64,000 nt of DNA from contig CAYLZH010000002.1 in assembly GCA_964388245.1 (NCBI GenBank), forward strand, positions 1 through 64,000, in the 5' to 3' direction. A program made the position numbers and the translations under genes. Origin of the DNA: JAIOYV01 sp964388245. Lineage in GTDB: Bacteria; Bacteroidota; Bacteroidia; Bacteroidales; M50B96. How positions within the stretch are numbered: position 1 is the first letter of the stretch; each line of letters begins with the position of its first letter. Positions 54,296 through 63,854 of the stretch are shown here, piece by piece. The notes beneath the pieces were generated by a model. It was given only the letters and a program-made list of their open reading frames with translations, was not told the origin of the DNA and ran no database searches.

Positions 54296-56567
54296 GGACA
54301 ATCCGTTGACTGTACTTTCCTTTCAATGTTGAAATCTGAATAAAATAGATGCCTGATTGTAAAGCACTGGCATCGACAACATAACTATGACTGCCTACGG
54401 GAAGGTATGTATTTTCTACTTCTTGAATCTCTGTTCCAATCAGGTTGTATAGCTTGAGTTTCACCTGCTGATGTTCGGCAATGTAAAATTTCACTGTTGT
54501 CGATTCGCTAAATGGATTCGGGTAACAAGGATATAAAATTATTCCATCCTGATAATCATTTTCGATAACAGAAACTGTTTGTTGATTCTCAGCATTGAAA
54601 GTTGGTGGCATTTCGATGAAACTCCCTGTGCCGTTTGGATATCTTCCTGTTGTCATATCGCTTTGCTGTTGAGTGAATAAAACCTCATCGAGTGTGTTTC
54701 CAAGGTTGTCGCTCAGAACTATACTTTCGCCCGAAGCGGATAATTTAAACGAAGCATGAAGACCGTTCTGAGTTGTATCATTATCGGCCCAAATAATTAA
54801 ATAGTCTCCTGCTTCGATAGTGGTGTCGGGCAACATCCACTTGTATCGCTGTAATTGATCATCGGAAAGATAATAGCCTGAAAGATTTACCGGTGATGAA
54901 CTATTGTTGTAAAGTTCAAGCCAGTCGTCGTATTCACCATCCTGGTCGGCAACTGTGTTTTGATTCGAAGCCATAAACTCATTAATCACCAGATCGCCGG
55001 AAATTATAAGATCCATAAATTCATATTCAGCACGAGCCGGGTAGAAACTCCCGGCATTATTGTTTTCAGCATAAAAATAATACTGATAGGTTCCTGGATC
55101 AAGTGTTAAAACAATGCCATAGGTTCCGTCGCCGGCCTGCCAATCATTATTTAAACCATCGTCGAACATCGGGTACCGGTAAAACCGTTCGTTACCTGCA
55201 GACTTCAAGCCAAGCCAAACATTAGTTGCATTAGTAATATCGGCACGAATTGTAAACTGGTTGTTTGGAAGAGGCTGTACCGGATCAAGCTCCTGGTTAC
55301 TGATTTCAGGTCTTGTGGCCATAAAATCAGTATGATTATTCAGGAATGCAATCCGTTCCTGCATAAGCGATTGAATTCCGGGTATAACCTGTGGCCCGAA
55401 ACCAACATCGTTTGTCAGGTTATTTGTAAACCAGTTGTAGGAATAAAGTTTATTCGGATCGTTTTGTACCTCGGTATCAATTATTGCATGAAGCTGACCT
55501 GCCCTGGTCATATAATATGAATTTTCGAAAAAATCATCCATGATGGCTTTCATGTGGGCAAGGTACATTCGCCGATAGGTATCGTTACTAAGTATTTTCC
55601 CAATAATCGGATAATTTGTGTTGCTGATATTCAGATAAAGATCGAGTTCTGGCAGGTCAATACTTCCGGGTGGTTGTCCTATCAGGTTTCCAAAAACACC
55701 AAAGTTTTCATTCAGGTCCCATAATATCGGATTAAATCGTCCGGTGCCATCTTCGAATAGATAATAATTGTGCCCGAAATTTACCGGAGCATCCAGGTTC
55801 ACCATTAAAATATCGAAGGCCAGCATCCACAAATGCCGGTCGATGTTGAGGTAATCTTCAATATTCTGGGGCTGGTTGTTCAATATATCAAGAAAGGAAA
55901 TAAGCTTGTTCCATCCGAAATCTGAACGCAACTCATAATAGTTGGTATAATTGCTTGAGTCGGCACCAAAATAGCCCCATACTTTTGTTGATGTCTGGGG
56001 CGAAGCATTTATAATCTCACCTTTAAAGAATGACTTATCATTATCAGCATAATAATCAGCAAGAAAATTTTTGTCGACCGATTGAACACTTGTATAAAGC
56101 CCGATATAATCTCCGTTTATATATACTTTGGCAAAGTTTGCCTTACTTGCCGGCATGTAGTTTCGTGCAATTTCATAACTTAAAATCTCCCTGATAAAAG
56201 TTGGATCTTTAAAACAATTCGACAATTTCAGGGTGCCATAGCCATCGTACTCCTGATTTGATATGATATGGTCGAGTTTGATATTGAGAGGATTTTTAGT
56301 TTGATTGGCCTGATACGAGCTGTTTCCTTTGTATCTCACACCAACACTATCGAACGCAATTCCGTTTATTACTGCTGTGCCTAATAGGCGCTCTTCCTGG
56401 CCTGCTGCCATCAGGTTGTCGAGAAGCTGATCCCAGTTGCTCTGCTGAAATGTTACTTCGATTGTGACTATCGAATCGACATCGTATAAATCCTGTGATA
56501 TTGCATAAACTTGCATAAGTAATATACAAATCAATATTACCAATCTTCCTGATTTTCTGAATCTCAT
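54285..56567 (-). CDS. T9SS-secreted CotH kinase family protein with lamin-tail domain
   Basis: 760 residues from ATG 56567 (MRFRKSGRLVILICILLM, signal peptide to AISQ). CotH domain at about 30-400: VGVRYKGNSSYQANQTK with KNPLNIKLD, DYIGLYTSVQSVDKNFL, and the metal/catalytic segment FNPILWDLNENFGVF. A beta domain follows, then a lamin-tail domain (GDLVINEFMASNQNTVADQD, DDWLELYNNSSSPVNLSGYY) and a T9SS type A domain ending KYSQRIVLIE. CotH-fold enzymes phosphorylate proteins in spore formers; the role of these surface versions is unknown. An upstream in-frame start at 56609 precedes a less likely signal peptide. Confidence 0.9.
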   Translation of the reverse strand: MRFRKSGRLVILICILLMQVYAISQDLYDVDSIVTIEVTFQQSNWDQLLDNLMAAGQEERLLGTAVINGIAFDSVGVRYKGNSSYQANQTKNPLNIKLDHIISNQEYDGYGTLKLSNCFKDPTFIREILSYEIARNYMPASKANFAKVYINGDYIGLYTSVQSVDKNFLADYYADNDKSFFKGEIINASPQTSTKVWGYFGADSSNYTNYYELRSDFGWNKLISFLDILNNQPQNIEDYLNIDRHLWMLAFDILMVNLDAPVNFGHNYYLFEDGTGRFNPILWDLNENFGVFGNLIGQPPGSIDLPELDLYLNISNTNYPIIGKILSNDTYRRMYLAHMKAIMDDFFENSYYMTRAGQLHAIIDTEVQNDPNKLYSYNWFTNNLTNDVGFGPQVIPGIQSLMQERIAFLNNHTDFMATRPEISNQELDPVQPLPNNQFTIRADITNATNVWLGLKSAGNERFYRYPMFDDGLNNDWQAGDGTYGIVLTLDPGTYQYYFYAENNNAGSFYPARAEYEFMDLIISGDLVINEFMASNQNTVADQDGEYDDWLELYNNSSSPVNLSGYYLSDDQLQRYKWMLPDTTIEAGDYLIIWADNDTTQNGLHASFKLSASGESIVLSDNLGNTLDEVLFTQQQSDMTTGRYPNGTGSFIEMPPTFNAENQQTVSVIENDYQDGIILYPCYPNPFSESTTVKFYIAEHQQVKLKLYNLIGTEIQEVENTYLPVGSHSYVVDASALQSGIYFIQISTLKGKYSQRIVLIE

Positions 56568-56651
56568 TCCCGGATTTCCTTTTAGCTTCAAAAACAGATC
56601 CACAGCCAATATATGACTGTGGACTTTAACCTGTATAATCTTTACGATTTC

Positions 56652-57143
56652 TTAGTGCCTGCAATGATGCCTTTTTTTCATCATCTTTTTATTTTTAAAT
56701 TGTGGGCCTTTTTCGCCCAAATGCATATCGAAGAACAGACGTTGCTCATCGTTCAGGATTTTTCTGATCTCCTGTTCTAATTCAGCATGCTTCTTTTCGA
56801 GTTGGACCTTTAGCATCCCAATAGCCTCGATCTGGCTGTTTATTGCTGCCATATCTACATTTTTTGCAGTTTTCAGGCTTACTAAATTGGCTTCCTTTTC
56901 TTTAATCTCGTTTTTGACTGGAAGCACGTTTTGTCCAAACTCAAGGTGAAAGCTTTTCATTTTTTCTTCCTGTTCCTCAGTTAAATCAGGGATTTTTGAT
57001 CCGTGATGCCTGTCTCCTTTACAGTGCTGTTTTTCTGCATAAGGGCATGGATCATTATCCTTGTTTTGTTTTACTTTTTGTCCATAGCTCAGTCCTGTTC
57101 CAAATAACAACAGAAGCGCTACAATTACTAATTTACTTTTCAT
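56652..57143 (-). CDS. Spy/CpxP-like periplasmic protein
   Basis: 163 residues with signal peptide to SYGQ. Helical body with the LTxxQ-like pattern (DLTEEQEEKMKSFHLEF), long helices (NEIKEKEANLVSLKT, AIGMLKVQLEKKHAELEQEIRKILNDEQR) and a His/Lys/Cys-rich tail (KKMMKKRHHCRH). Cys and His near both ends (DPCPYAEKQHCKGDRHHG) could bind metal. Spy/CpxP proteins are chaperones or stress sensors. Last gene of the ECF sigma operon, 34 nt after the next gene. Confidence 0.78.
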   Translation of the reverse strand: MKSKLVIVALLLLFGTGLSYGQKVKQNKDNDPCPYAEKQHCKGDRHHGSKIPDLTEEQEEKMKSFHLEFGQNVLPVKNEIKEKEANLVSLKTAKNVDMAAINSQIEAIGMLKVQLEKKHAELEQEIRKILNDEQRLFFDMHLGEKGPQFKNKKMMKKRHHCRH

Positions 57144-57177
57144 GATTTTTGTTTTTAAAATTTAGGTTTCGAATGCG

Positions 57178-57762
57178 CTAATCATTCCTTCTTTTATTCT
57201 TTTTTTTCTTTTGTTGATCTTTATACCGGTGTTTATGTCCGCGTAGATGAGACTTTTCTCCCTTCATGAAATCGGGTCTGTGTTTAGTGAATGCCTCTTC
57301 GAGGAGGTTCTTAAGCCTTGGTTGTTGATCTGGTGTACAAATTTTTTTCATTTTCATGAGGTGGTCATGATTGGCTTCTTCGATTTTCACCTGCACATTG
57401 GCTACCTCCATGATAATTTCATCAGCCATTTCCGAAGTAAAATCATCGGAAAAAGCCCCGTCAATTAATTGCTTTTTTAGTTGATGGAGCTCAACGTTCA
57501 ATGATTTCATCTTATCGATGTGAATTTCTCTCAATTTCTTTACTTCTTCAATCTGATTGTTGTTAAATCCAACTTCTTTTGTTAGAAAATGGTCTGATTT
57601 TTCGGTTCTCGGATGATGATCAAAATTAGGCCTGCCGGGCATATTTACAAATGCAACAAATCTTTTGTGCTGAATAAAAAGTGCAGCAAGACTGAAAAAA
57701 TTTAATAACACCAACACTACAATGGCCCAAATAAATGTTTTTTTATTGTTAAAGTAATTCAT
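57178..57762 (-). CDS. Membrane-anchored Spy/CnrX-like metal-sensor protein
   Basis: 194 residues. One N-terminal membrane helix (about 9-31, TFIWAIVVLVLLNFFSLAALFI), then a periplasmic helical domain of the Spy/CnrX (periplasmic heavy-metal-sensor) type: HFLTKEVGFNNNQIEEVKKLREIH, MKSLNVELHQLKKQLIDG, a helix rich in His/Glu (EEANHDHLMKMKKICTPDQQPRLKNLLEEAF), and a very basic tail (KKKKNKRRND). In CnrYXH-type systems such a protein regulates the anti-sigma factor. Only 2 nt separates it from the anti-sigma-like gene. Confidence 0.75.
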   Translation of the reverse strand: MNYFNNKKTFIWAIVVLVLLNFFSLAALFIQHKRFVAFVNMPGRPNFDHHPRTEKSDHFLTKEVGFNNNQIEEVKKLREIHIDKMKSLNVELHQLKKQLIDGAFSDDFTSEMADEIIMEVANVQVKIEEANHDHLMKMKKICTPDQQPRLKNLLEEAFTKHRPDFMKGEKSHLRGHKHRYKDQQKKKKNKRRND

Positions 57763-57764
57763 GG

Positions 57765-58112
57765 TTAATTATTTTCAATTAATGTGTTCAGGTAATAATC
57801 ATTGCTTGAGTATGCAAATTCATCAGCCAGTTGGTCGATATACTGATCGCGGTTTATATCCAATGAATCATTGTTGCTAAAGATGTATACAGCCGAAAAA
57901 ATATTAAAAATCAGTACTATTCCAATTATATAAGGTTGATAAATTAAATTTCGTAATCCAATGAATCGTCCACGCTGTGATGCCGGTTGTTTATCGTTTA
58001 TCCTTGATTGAATCCGTGTAAGCAAAAAAGGTTTACCATCGTATCGATTAAATGCACCAACACTGTCGAGGGTCAAATTAATTTCTTTTTCTATTTGTTC
58101 TTTTGTTTTCAT
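57765..58112 (-). CDS. Probable anti-sigma factor
   Basis: 115 residues. A ~55-residue cytoplasmic N-terminus (MKTKEQIEKEINLTLDSVGAF, FLLTRIQSRINDKQPAS) is followed by one membrane helix (about 60-82, YIIGIVLIFNIFSAVYIF) and a short acidic periplasmic tail. The small size, topology and place directly after an ECF sigma gene support an anti-sigma role, like CnrY. No zinc-binding anti-sigma motif was seen, so the family is not certain. Confidence 0.65.
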   Translation of the reverse strand: MKTKEQIEKEINLTLDSVGAFNRYDGKPFLLTRIQSRINDKQPASQRGRFIGLRNLIYQPYIIGIVLIFNIFSAVYIFSNNDSLDINRDQYIDQLADEFAYSSNDYYLNTLIENN

Positions 58113-58162
58113 TTTATTAGTTCCGATACATAAGTCGTTATTTCTGTTAAATACTTGCGTCT

Positions 58163-58741
58163 TTAGATGATTTCCTGCCTGTAAAAATTGAATAATTGCT
58201 TTTTTAGATTTGCCTTAGCACGATGGATCAGTGATTCGACCGACGAAATATTGGTATCCATAACTTCAGCAATTTCTTTTCCCGAAAGGCCTTCGAATTT
58301 ACTTAACCTGAATGCGATGGCCTGATTACCGGGCAGTTTTTCAATTGCCATGTTTAGTATTTGCAACCTTTCATTATTCTCGATTTGTTGTTGCGGATTT
58401 AGGGCATCCTGATCGGCTAATGGAAGTGGTTGATCATCTTTACCAAATAATCCGGTCAGATAGGCAAAACGCTTTTTCCGGTTCTTCCGTTTTATTTCAT
58501 CAATCGATTTATTGATGGCAATCCGGTAAAGCCAGGTCGATAGTTTTGAGTCTTCTCGGAAGTTTGAAAGCCCTTTGTATGCTTCGATAAAAACCTCCTG
58601 AGCAAGATCATCAGCATCGTCTTTATTCATTACAAAACCATAACAGGTATTGGTTACAAGCCCCTGGTATTGTTCAATAAACTCACCAAAGGCTTTGTTA
58701 CTGCCAGACTTAAGTGCTTTGATTAATTCCTGTTCGTTCAC
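58163..58741 (-). CDS. ECF-type RNA polymerase sigma factor
   Basis: 192 residues. Region 2 (FGEFIEQYQGLVTNTCYGFV, DADDLAQEVFIEAYKGLSNFREDSKLSTWLYRIAINKSIDEIKRK) and region 4 (LPGNQAIAFRLSKFEGLSGKEIAEVMDTNISSVESLIHRAKANLKK) are both complete. First gene of a four-gene run with an anti-sigma-like protein and two Spy/CpxP-like proteins. The layout suggests control by envelope or metal stress. Autoregulation is likely for this class but I could not fix the promoter. Confidence 0.93.
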   Translation of the reverse strand: MNEQELIKALKSGSNKAFGEFIEQYQGLVTNTCYGFVMNKDDADDLAQEVFIEAYKGLSNFREDSKLSTWLYRIAINKSIDEIKRKNRKKRFAYLTGLFGKDDQPLPLADQDALNPQQQIENNERLQILNMAIEKLPGNQAIAFRLSKFEGLSGKEIAEVMDTNISSVESLIHRAKANLKKQLFNFYRQEII

Positions 58742-59198
58742 AAATATTTCTTTATGTCAGGTTTTGTCGATATTATTAACAAATACTTGCATCTCATGTT
58801 GAATATTCGAATAACTTCTTCAAAAGTAGCAATACGTTCACCGACTGGATCAACAAAACCTTAACAGTATATATTGATTAGGAAAATTAATAAAAAACTC
58901 TCTATTAAATAGCTATAATTAACCCGGAATAATTAAAATCCCAAAATCCAATGAACAAATCCCAATACTACCTGCAGCCAGGCAAGCTATTTTGAATTTG
59001 GGGTTTTGAAATTTGGTACTTGATTTTTTGGAGTTTTCTTATCGGACTATTTATTCAGGTTTAGTCATAAAATTAATCCGGTCAGTTAAGGATACTAAAA
59101 TTGTTTAGGAAGGTACCTGTTGATATTTTCCGTCTGAATGAGAAGATCGGGTATAGGTATTTTTCGTATTTTAGGCACTCTTAATAAAACCGAAAAAA
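58742..59198. other. 457-bp divergent intergenic region
   Basis: Separates the ECF operon from the deoxynucleoside kinase gene. It holds the inverted repeat at 58935-59036. No gene or RNA is recognised in the remainder. Confidence 0.5.
58935..59036. repeat. AAATCCCAA/GGCAAGCT intergenic repeat, copy 2
   Basis: Left arm words AAATCCCAAAATCCAA and CAAATCCCAA face right arm words GAATTTGGGGTTTTG and GAAATTTGG across a centre with CCTGCAGCCAGG. Shares GGCAAGCT, the A/T-rich block and the GGAGTTTT tail, in the same order, with 49999-50070. Confidence 0.55.
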
Positions 59199-59813
59199 AT
59201 GCACATAGCAGTAGCCGGAAATATTGGATCAGGAAAGACAACACTTACAGGACTTTTGGCAAAGCATTATTCCTGGGAACCACATTACGAAGATGTTGAT
59301 GACAATCCTTATCTAAACGATTTTTATGAAGATATGCAGCGTTGGTCTTTCAATCTCCAGATATATTTTTTAAATAGCCGGTTCAGTCAGATTCTTGATA
59401 TCCGGAAATCGGGAAAAACAATTATCCAGGACAGGACCATTTATGAAGATGCCTATATTTTCGCACCAAACCTCCACTCGATGGGGCTAATGTCGACCCG
59501 CGATTTTGAAAACTATTACACGCTTTTCAATTTGATGGTTTCGCTTATAGAACCTCCCGACCTGCTTGTTTATTTACGTGCATCGGTACCCACGCTTGTA
59601 AACCAAATACAGCAACGGGGCAGGGAATACGAAAACACTATCCGCCTGGATTACCTGAAAAGACTCAACGAGCGCTACGAAGCATGGATCGAGTCATATA
59701 ATCTTGGGAAACTGTTGATAGTTGATGTTGACAATACTGATTATTTTTCCAGACCTGAAGATTTGCGTGGTGTCATCAATAAAATTGATGCTACCATCCA
59801 CGGACTTTTTTAG
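59199..59813 (+). CDS. Deoxynucleoside kinase
   Basis: 204 residues. P-loop GNIGSGKTT (about 7-15), the substrate-binding FEN-region FYEDMQRWSFNLQIYFL, catalytic DRTIYEDAYIFA, and the lid region with QRGREYE are typical of the dCK/dGK/TK2-type family. It phosphorylates deoxynucleosides for salvage; specificity is unresolved. Single gene facing the ECF operon. Confidence 0.92.
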   Translation: MHIAVAGNIGSGKTTLTGLLAKHYSWEPHYEDVDDNPYLNDFYEDMQRWSFNLQIYFLNSRFSQILDIRKSGKTIIQDRTIYEDAYIFAPNLHSMGLMSTRDFENYYTLFNLMVSLIEPPDLLVYLRASVPTLVNQIQQRGREYENTIRLDYLKRLNERYEAWIESYNLGKLLIVDVDNTDYFSRPEDLRGVINKIDATIHGLF

Positions 59814-60030
59814 TAATCCTTTTTTGCTTCTGCGGAATAGTTTTGTTAAAATATTTAAATTTTGTCAATTTCATATTGCAATTTCAAATATGTGATCATA
59901 ATTTCCATAATAATATCTTGCATTATGCAATTCAGTTTCAAAATAGAGGATTTATTTCCGAATTGTCAGGAATTAAAAAATTCGGACCTGTACAAGAAGT
60001 TGATATTGCTGATGATTTGTTATAGGTGTT

Positions 60031-60744
60031 TCATTTTTTTGTCATGATTTTCATCCCAAAAACTTCTGAGAATTTTTCAATCAATTTGGTTTTCACTTCA
60101 GCAATACACTGTTTTGCCCCAAGCTCTTTTTCGAGCGATGTTACAGCTTTATCGGTAAAGCCACATGGATTAATGTAGCCAAAAAAATCGAGATTGGTAT
60201 TTATATTGAAAGCAAATCCATGCATCGTGGCAAAACGGCTTGACTTTACTCCGATGGCACAAATTTTACGGTTCCTGATTTTATCATCCTGATCGAGCCA
60301 AACACCGGTAGCCCCTTCGAGCCGACCGGCTCTAATGCCATATTCATGCAGTGTACGGATAATCACTTCTTCGAGTGAATAAATATAATCCTTAAGTCCC
60401 ATGTTAAAGTTCTCAAGATCGAGAATAGGATAACCAACAATTTGCCCCGGACCGTGGTAAGTAATATCGCCCCCACGATTGGTCCGGGAAAATGTTGCAT
60501 CGATATTTCTTAAATCGATCTGGTTAAGGAGCAGGTTTGTTTCCGTACCGCTTTTGCCCAATGTATAAACATTCGGATGCTCAACAAACAAGAGATGGTT
60601 TGGGGTTATTTGTCTTTGCTCCTTTGGAATGCGGGTATTTTCAGCCTTTATATTTAAAAGATTCCTGTACAATCTTTCCTGATAATCCCAGGTGTCTTTA
60701 TAATCCTGATTTCCCAGGTCTTCGATTTCAACTTTCTTGTTCAT
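60031..60744 (-). CDS. lipB: Lipoyl(octanoyl) transferase
   Basis: 237 residues. LipB motifs: ERQITPNHLLFVEHPNVYTLGK, GGDITYHGPGQIVGYPILDL, the catalytic Lys in RKICAIGVKSS, and the catalytic Cys in NPCGFTDKAVTSLEKE. It moves octanoyl from ACP to lipoyl domains, the step before LipA. It lies 65 nt downstream of lipA. Confidence 0.94.
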   Translation of the reverse strand: MNKKVEIEDLGNQDYKDTWDYQERLYRNLLNIKAENTRIPKEQRQITPNHLLFVEHPNVYTLGKSGTETNLLLNQIDLRNIDATFSRTNRGGDITYHGPGQIVGYPILDLENFNMGLKDYIYSLEEVIIRTLHEYGIRAGRLEGATGVWLDQDDKIRNRKICAIGVKSSRFATMHGFAFNINTNLDFFGYINPCGFTDKAVTSLEKELGAKQCIAEVKTKLIEKFSEVFGMKIMTKK

Positions 60745-60809
60745 TCAATTTATCTTAAGGAAAAAGGTATCACACATCAATAAAAATCAATGTCGTCTAA
60801 AATGGGAAT

Positions 60810-61670
60810 TTATTTCACGTGATTCTCAGCATGATAGGAGCTTCTAACCAGAGGACCGCTTTCTACATGCAGGAATCCCTTTTTGAGGCCAATTTCTTCA
60901 TACTTTTTGAATACATCAGGATGAATATAATCAACTACCTCGGCATGATGCTTTGTAGGCTGCAGGTATTGTCCGATTGTGACAACCTGAACACCGGCTT
61001 CGCGAAGATCGTCCATGGTTTGATAAACCTCTTCTTCCGTTTCGCCTAATCCTAACATTATCCCTGACTTACATCGTATTCCCGATTGTGCAATGTATTC
61101 AAGAACTTTCAGACTTAAATCGTACTTTGCCCTGGTCCGGATTTGAGGTGTCAGGTGACGAACCGTTTCAAGATTGTGTGATATAACATCAGGATTGGCC
61201 TCGATTATCTGCCGGATATTTTTTTTTATCCCATTGAAATCAGGAATTAAAACCTCCATAGTGAGTCCCGGGTTTTTCTCTTTCGACAACCTGATTGTTT
61301 CGGCCCAAATGGCAGCACCTCCATCTTTTAAATCGTCACGGTCGACTGATGTAATTACTGCATGTTTCAGCTTTAATAGCGATATGGATTTTGCAATACG
61401 TGAGGGTTCCAACAGATCGACAGGCCCAGGCCGTCCGGTTTTAACATCACAGAATTTGCATGCTCGTGTACAGATATCGCCAAGGATCATAAATGTTGCT
61501 GTTCCTGCTCCCCAGCATTCGGCCTGATTCGGGCAACTTCCACTGGTACAAATAGTATGTAAGCGATGATCTTTTATAATCCCGTTTACTTTCCTGACAT
61601 TTTCGCCAAGTGGCAGTCTTATTTTTAACCAGTCGGGTTTTATCCTCGAATTTTGTCGTGTTTTGTTCAT
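60810..61670 (-). CDS. lipA: Lipoyl synthase
   Basis: 286 residues. The auxiliary cluster motif is CTSGSCPNQAEC (CX4CX5C), the radical-SAM motif is CTRACKFC (CX3CX2C) and the C-terminal RSSYHAE supplies the Ser ligand. It inserts two sulfurs into protein-bound octanoyl groups. It follows the S46 gene by 36 nt and precedes lipB, so the three may share a transcript. Confidence 0.95.
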   Translation of the reverse strand: MNKTRQNSRIKPDWLKIRLPLGENVRKVNGIIKDHRLHTICTSGSCPNQAECWGAGTATFMILGDICTRACKFCDVKTGRPGPVDLLEPSRIAKSISLLKLKHAVITSVDRDDLKDGGAAIWAETIRLSKEKNPGLTMEVLIPDFNGIKKNIRQIIEANPDVISHNLETVRHLTPQIRTRAKYDLSLKVLEYIAQSGIRCKSGIMLGLGETEEEVYQTMDDLREAGVQVVTIGQYLQPTKHHAEVVDYIHPDVFKKYEEIGLKKGFLHVESGPLVRSSYHAENHVK

Positions 61671-61706
61671 TGGTGAATTTTTCCTTTCCAGAATTTATTT
61701 ACCGAC

Positions 61707-63854
61707 CTAATACACCAGTTTCATTTCGTCTATCAGGTGTTTGGCACCGGCAAATTTATCAATTACAAATAAGACAAACCGGATATCGACACAAATAGTA
61801 CGCTGAAGTTCAGGCTCGAATGCAATATCGCCACTCATTGCTTCCCAGTTTCCATCGAAAGCCAGGCCAATCAGGTTGCCTTCACCATCAATTACGGGAC
61901 TTCCGGAGTTTCCACCTGTTATATCATTGGTCGTAATAAAATTAACCACCATAGTGCCATCTTCTTCATCGTAGGTGCCATATTCCTGGTTTACGAATAG
62001 CTCCTTTAGTTTGTCGGGAAGATCGAATTCCCAGTCGCCCGGTTTCTCCTTTTCAACAACTCCCTTCATTGTAGTATAGTAATTATAATAGACTGCATCG
62101 CGGGGAAAATAGTCCTTTACCTGCCCATAACTTAATCGCATAGTAAAGTTTGCATCAGGATAAAATTTCTTATCAGGATACATCTCCCGTAATGCAGCTA
62201 TGTATAATCTGTTCCCTTTATCGATAAGGGTTTGGGCTTCGTTTGTGCTGTGCTGTTGCCCGACATAATGATTCACGAGGGCCTCCATAAGTTTGAATGC
62301 CGGATCGTTAAGAATGGATTTCGGATTTTCAATCATTGCTGATACTGCTGCCTGATTGGTCAACTTTGATTTTTGATAAAGTTTATCAGCATACTTTTTA
62401 AAATCGCCCTTATATTTCTTTGTAATCTTTTTGAAATAATCAGCTTGAAGATTTTGAGGGACTTTCAAACTGTATATTTCCATCATGGCTGCAAAAACCT
62501 TTTTGTCGGTTGCTTTGTCATAATCTTCGAAATGTTTTGTAGCCGTTCTATACAAACGCTTTTTAGTATTTTCAACCCGTTGGGGTTTCATATTTTTCCG
62601 TGCAATACGGGCAAGATCATTCATTCTGTATGCAAACGCCAAAATCTCACTACCCTGAAACACAGCCTCCATGAAATATTGATTAGATAAATTGAAGACA
62701 CTTAAAATTTCATATCCTTCATGGATCGATTTCAATGCTTTGCCATACTTTTTTTGCCGGGCATCATTTTCCGATATCCACATACTGAATTCGTTTTCCA
62801 GTGCTATTTTTCGGTCTAAGACTTTATTTTTCCGAAGTTGCTTTGCCTGGCCTATGGCATATTTCCAGTAATTCGAAGTACCTGCTTGTTTCGATGCATA
62901 TTTGATTCGTACATCATCGCTGGCATCCATTGCCGATCTGTATATTTCAAGCTTTTTTGTCCTGACATCGATTACTGTCGGTAGGTTTTCGTTTAACAAT
63001 TGTTCTACACCGGTCGATGTCATATATCTGGATGTTCTGCCCGGATACCCAAGTATCATTGCAAAATCGCCTTTATCGATACCTCGCATCGAAACAGGAA
63101 GATAATGCTTTGGCTTAAGTGGAACATTATCTTTTGAATATGCAGCAGGCTTACCATCGGGGCCGGAATATACGCGGAAAAGACAAAAATCGCCTTTATG
63201 CCTGGGCCACATCCAATTATCGGTGTCAGCACCATATTTTCCAATTCCCCACGGGGGAGTGCCCACCAGGCGCACATCAGTAAAAACCTCATAAACAAAA
63301 AGATAAAATTCATTTCCTCCAAAAAGAGATTTTACCTGTGCATTATGGTGGGTATTTTCTTCGGCCTGTTTCTTCAGCCTTTGTGAAATCCTGCGGATAA
63401 TTTTATTCCTGTAGGCTTCGGATGAGTCGGCCGGTAAACTGTCTGCAAACTGATCTGAAACATCTTCCATCCTTATCAGGAATGATACTGACAGGCCCGG
63501 GTTTACAAGCTCCTCTTCATTGCTCATTGCCCAAAATCCATTTGTAAGATAATCATGTTCGACTGAACTATGTTCCTGTATTTGCCCTAAACCACAATGG
63601 TGATTAGTCAGTAAAAGTCCCTGGTCCGAAATTATTTCACCTGTACATCCTCCTCCAAACTGAACAATAGCATCCTTTAAACTCGAATTGTTTACACTAT
63701 AAATTTCTTCGGGAGTAAGTTTTAAACCCAACTTTTGCATATCTGCATAATTTAAACGCTTAATTAGCATGGGCAACCACATCCCCTCATCGGCATATGC
63801 TTTTACTGAAAGTATTAAAATAGAAGCAGTTATTATGTAAATTATTTTTTTCAT
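61707..63854 (-). CDS. S46 family dipeptidyl-peptidase, DPP7-like (second copy)
   Basis: 715 residues with a signal peptide before ADEGMW. Triad motifs: TNHHCG (His), DTDNWMWPRH (Asp) and GGNSGSP (Ser). As in the first copy, the residue 18 after the catalytic Ser is Gly (LAFDG), pointing to DPP7-like hydrophobic P1 specificity. The two paralogues share the same frame of motifs and the C-terminus FAGAKHLIDEMK but differ widely between. A possible -7 box TAACTTTG lies at 63955-63962 (minus). Confidence 0.92.
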   Translation of the reverse strand: MKKIIYIITASILILSVKAYADEGMWLPMLIKRLNYADMQKLGLKLTPEEIYSVNNSSLKDAIVQFGGGCTGEIISDQGLLLTNHHCGLGQIQEHSSVEHDYLTNGFWAMSNEEELVNPGLSVSFLIRMEDVSDQFADSLPADSSEAYRNKIIRRISQRLKKQAEENTHHNAQVKSLFGGNEFYLFVYEVFTDVRLVGTPPWGIGKYGADTDNWMWPRHKGDFCLFRVYSGPDGKPAAYSKDNVPLKPKHYLPVSMRGIDKGDFAMILGYPGRTSRYMTSTGVEQLLNENLPTVIDVRTKKLEIYRSAMDASDDVRIKYASKQAGTSNYWKYAIGQAKQLRKNKVLDRKIALENEFSMWISENDARQKKYGKALKSIHEGYEILSVFNLSNQYFMEAVFQGSEILAFAYRMNDLARIARKNMKPQRVENTKKRLYRTATKHFEDYDKATDKKVFAAMMEIYSLKVPQNLQADYFKKITKKYKGDFKKYADKLYQKSKLTNQAAVSAMIENPKSILNDPAFKLMEALVNHYVGQQHSTNEAQTLIDKGNRLYIAALREMYPDKKFYPDANFTMRLSYGQVKDYFPRDAVYYNYYTTMKGVVEKEKPGDWEFDLPDKLKELFVNQEYGTYDEEDGTMVVNFITTNDITGGNSGSPVIDGEGNLIGLAFDGNWEAMSGDIAFEPELQRTICVDIRFVLFVIDKFAGAKHLIDEMKLVY

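Noticed and set aside
59843..60047. Two overlapping short ORFs after the deoxynucleoside kinase gene
   Set aside because: Both are AT-rich, overlap each other and the lipB 3' end, and show no motif.
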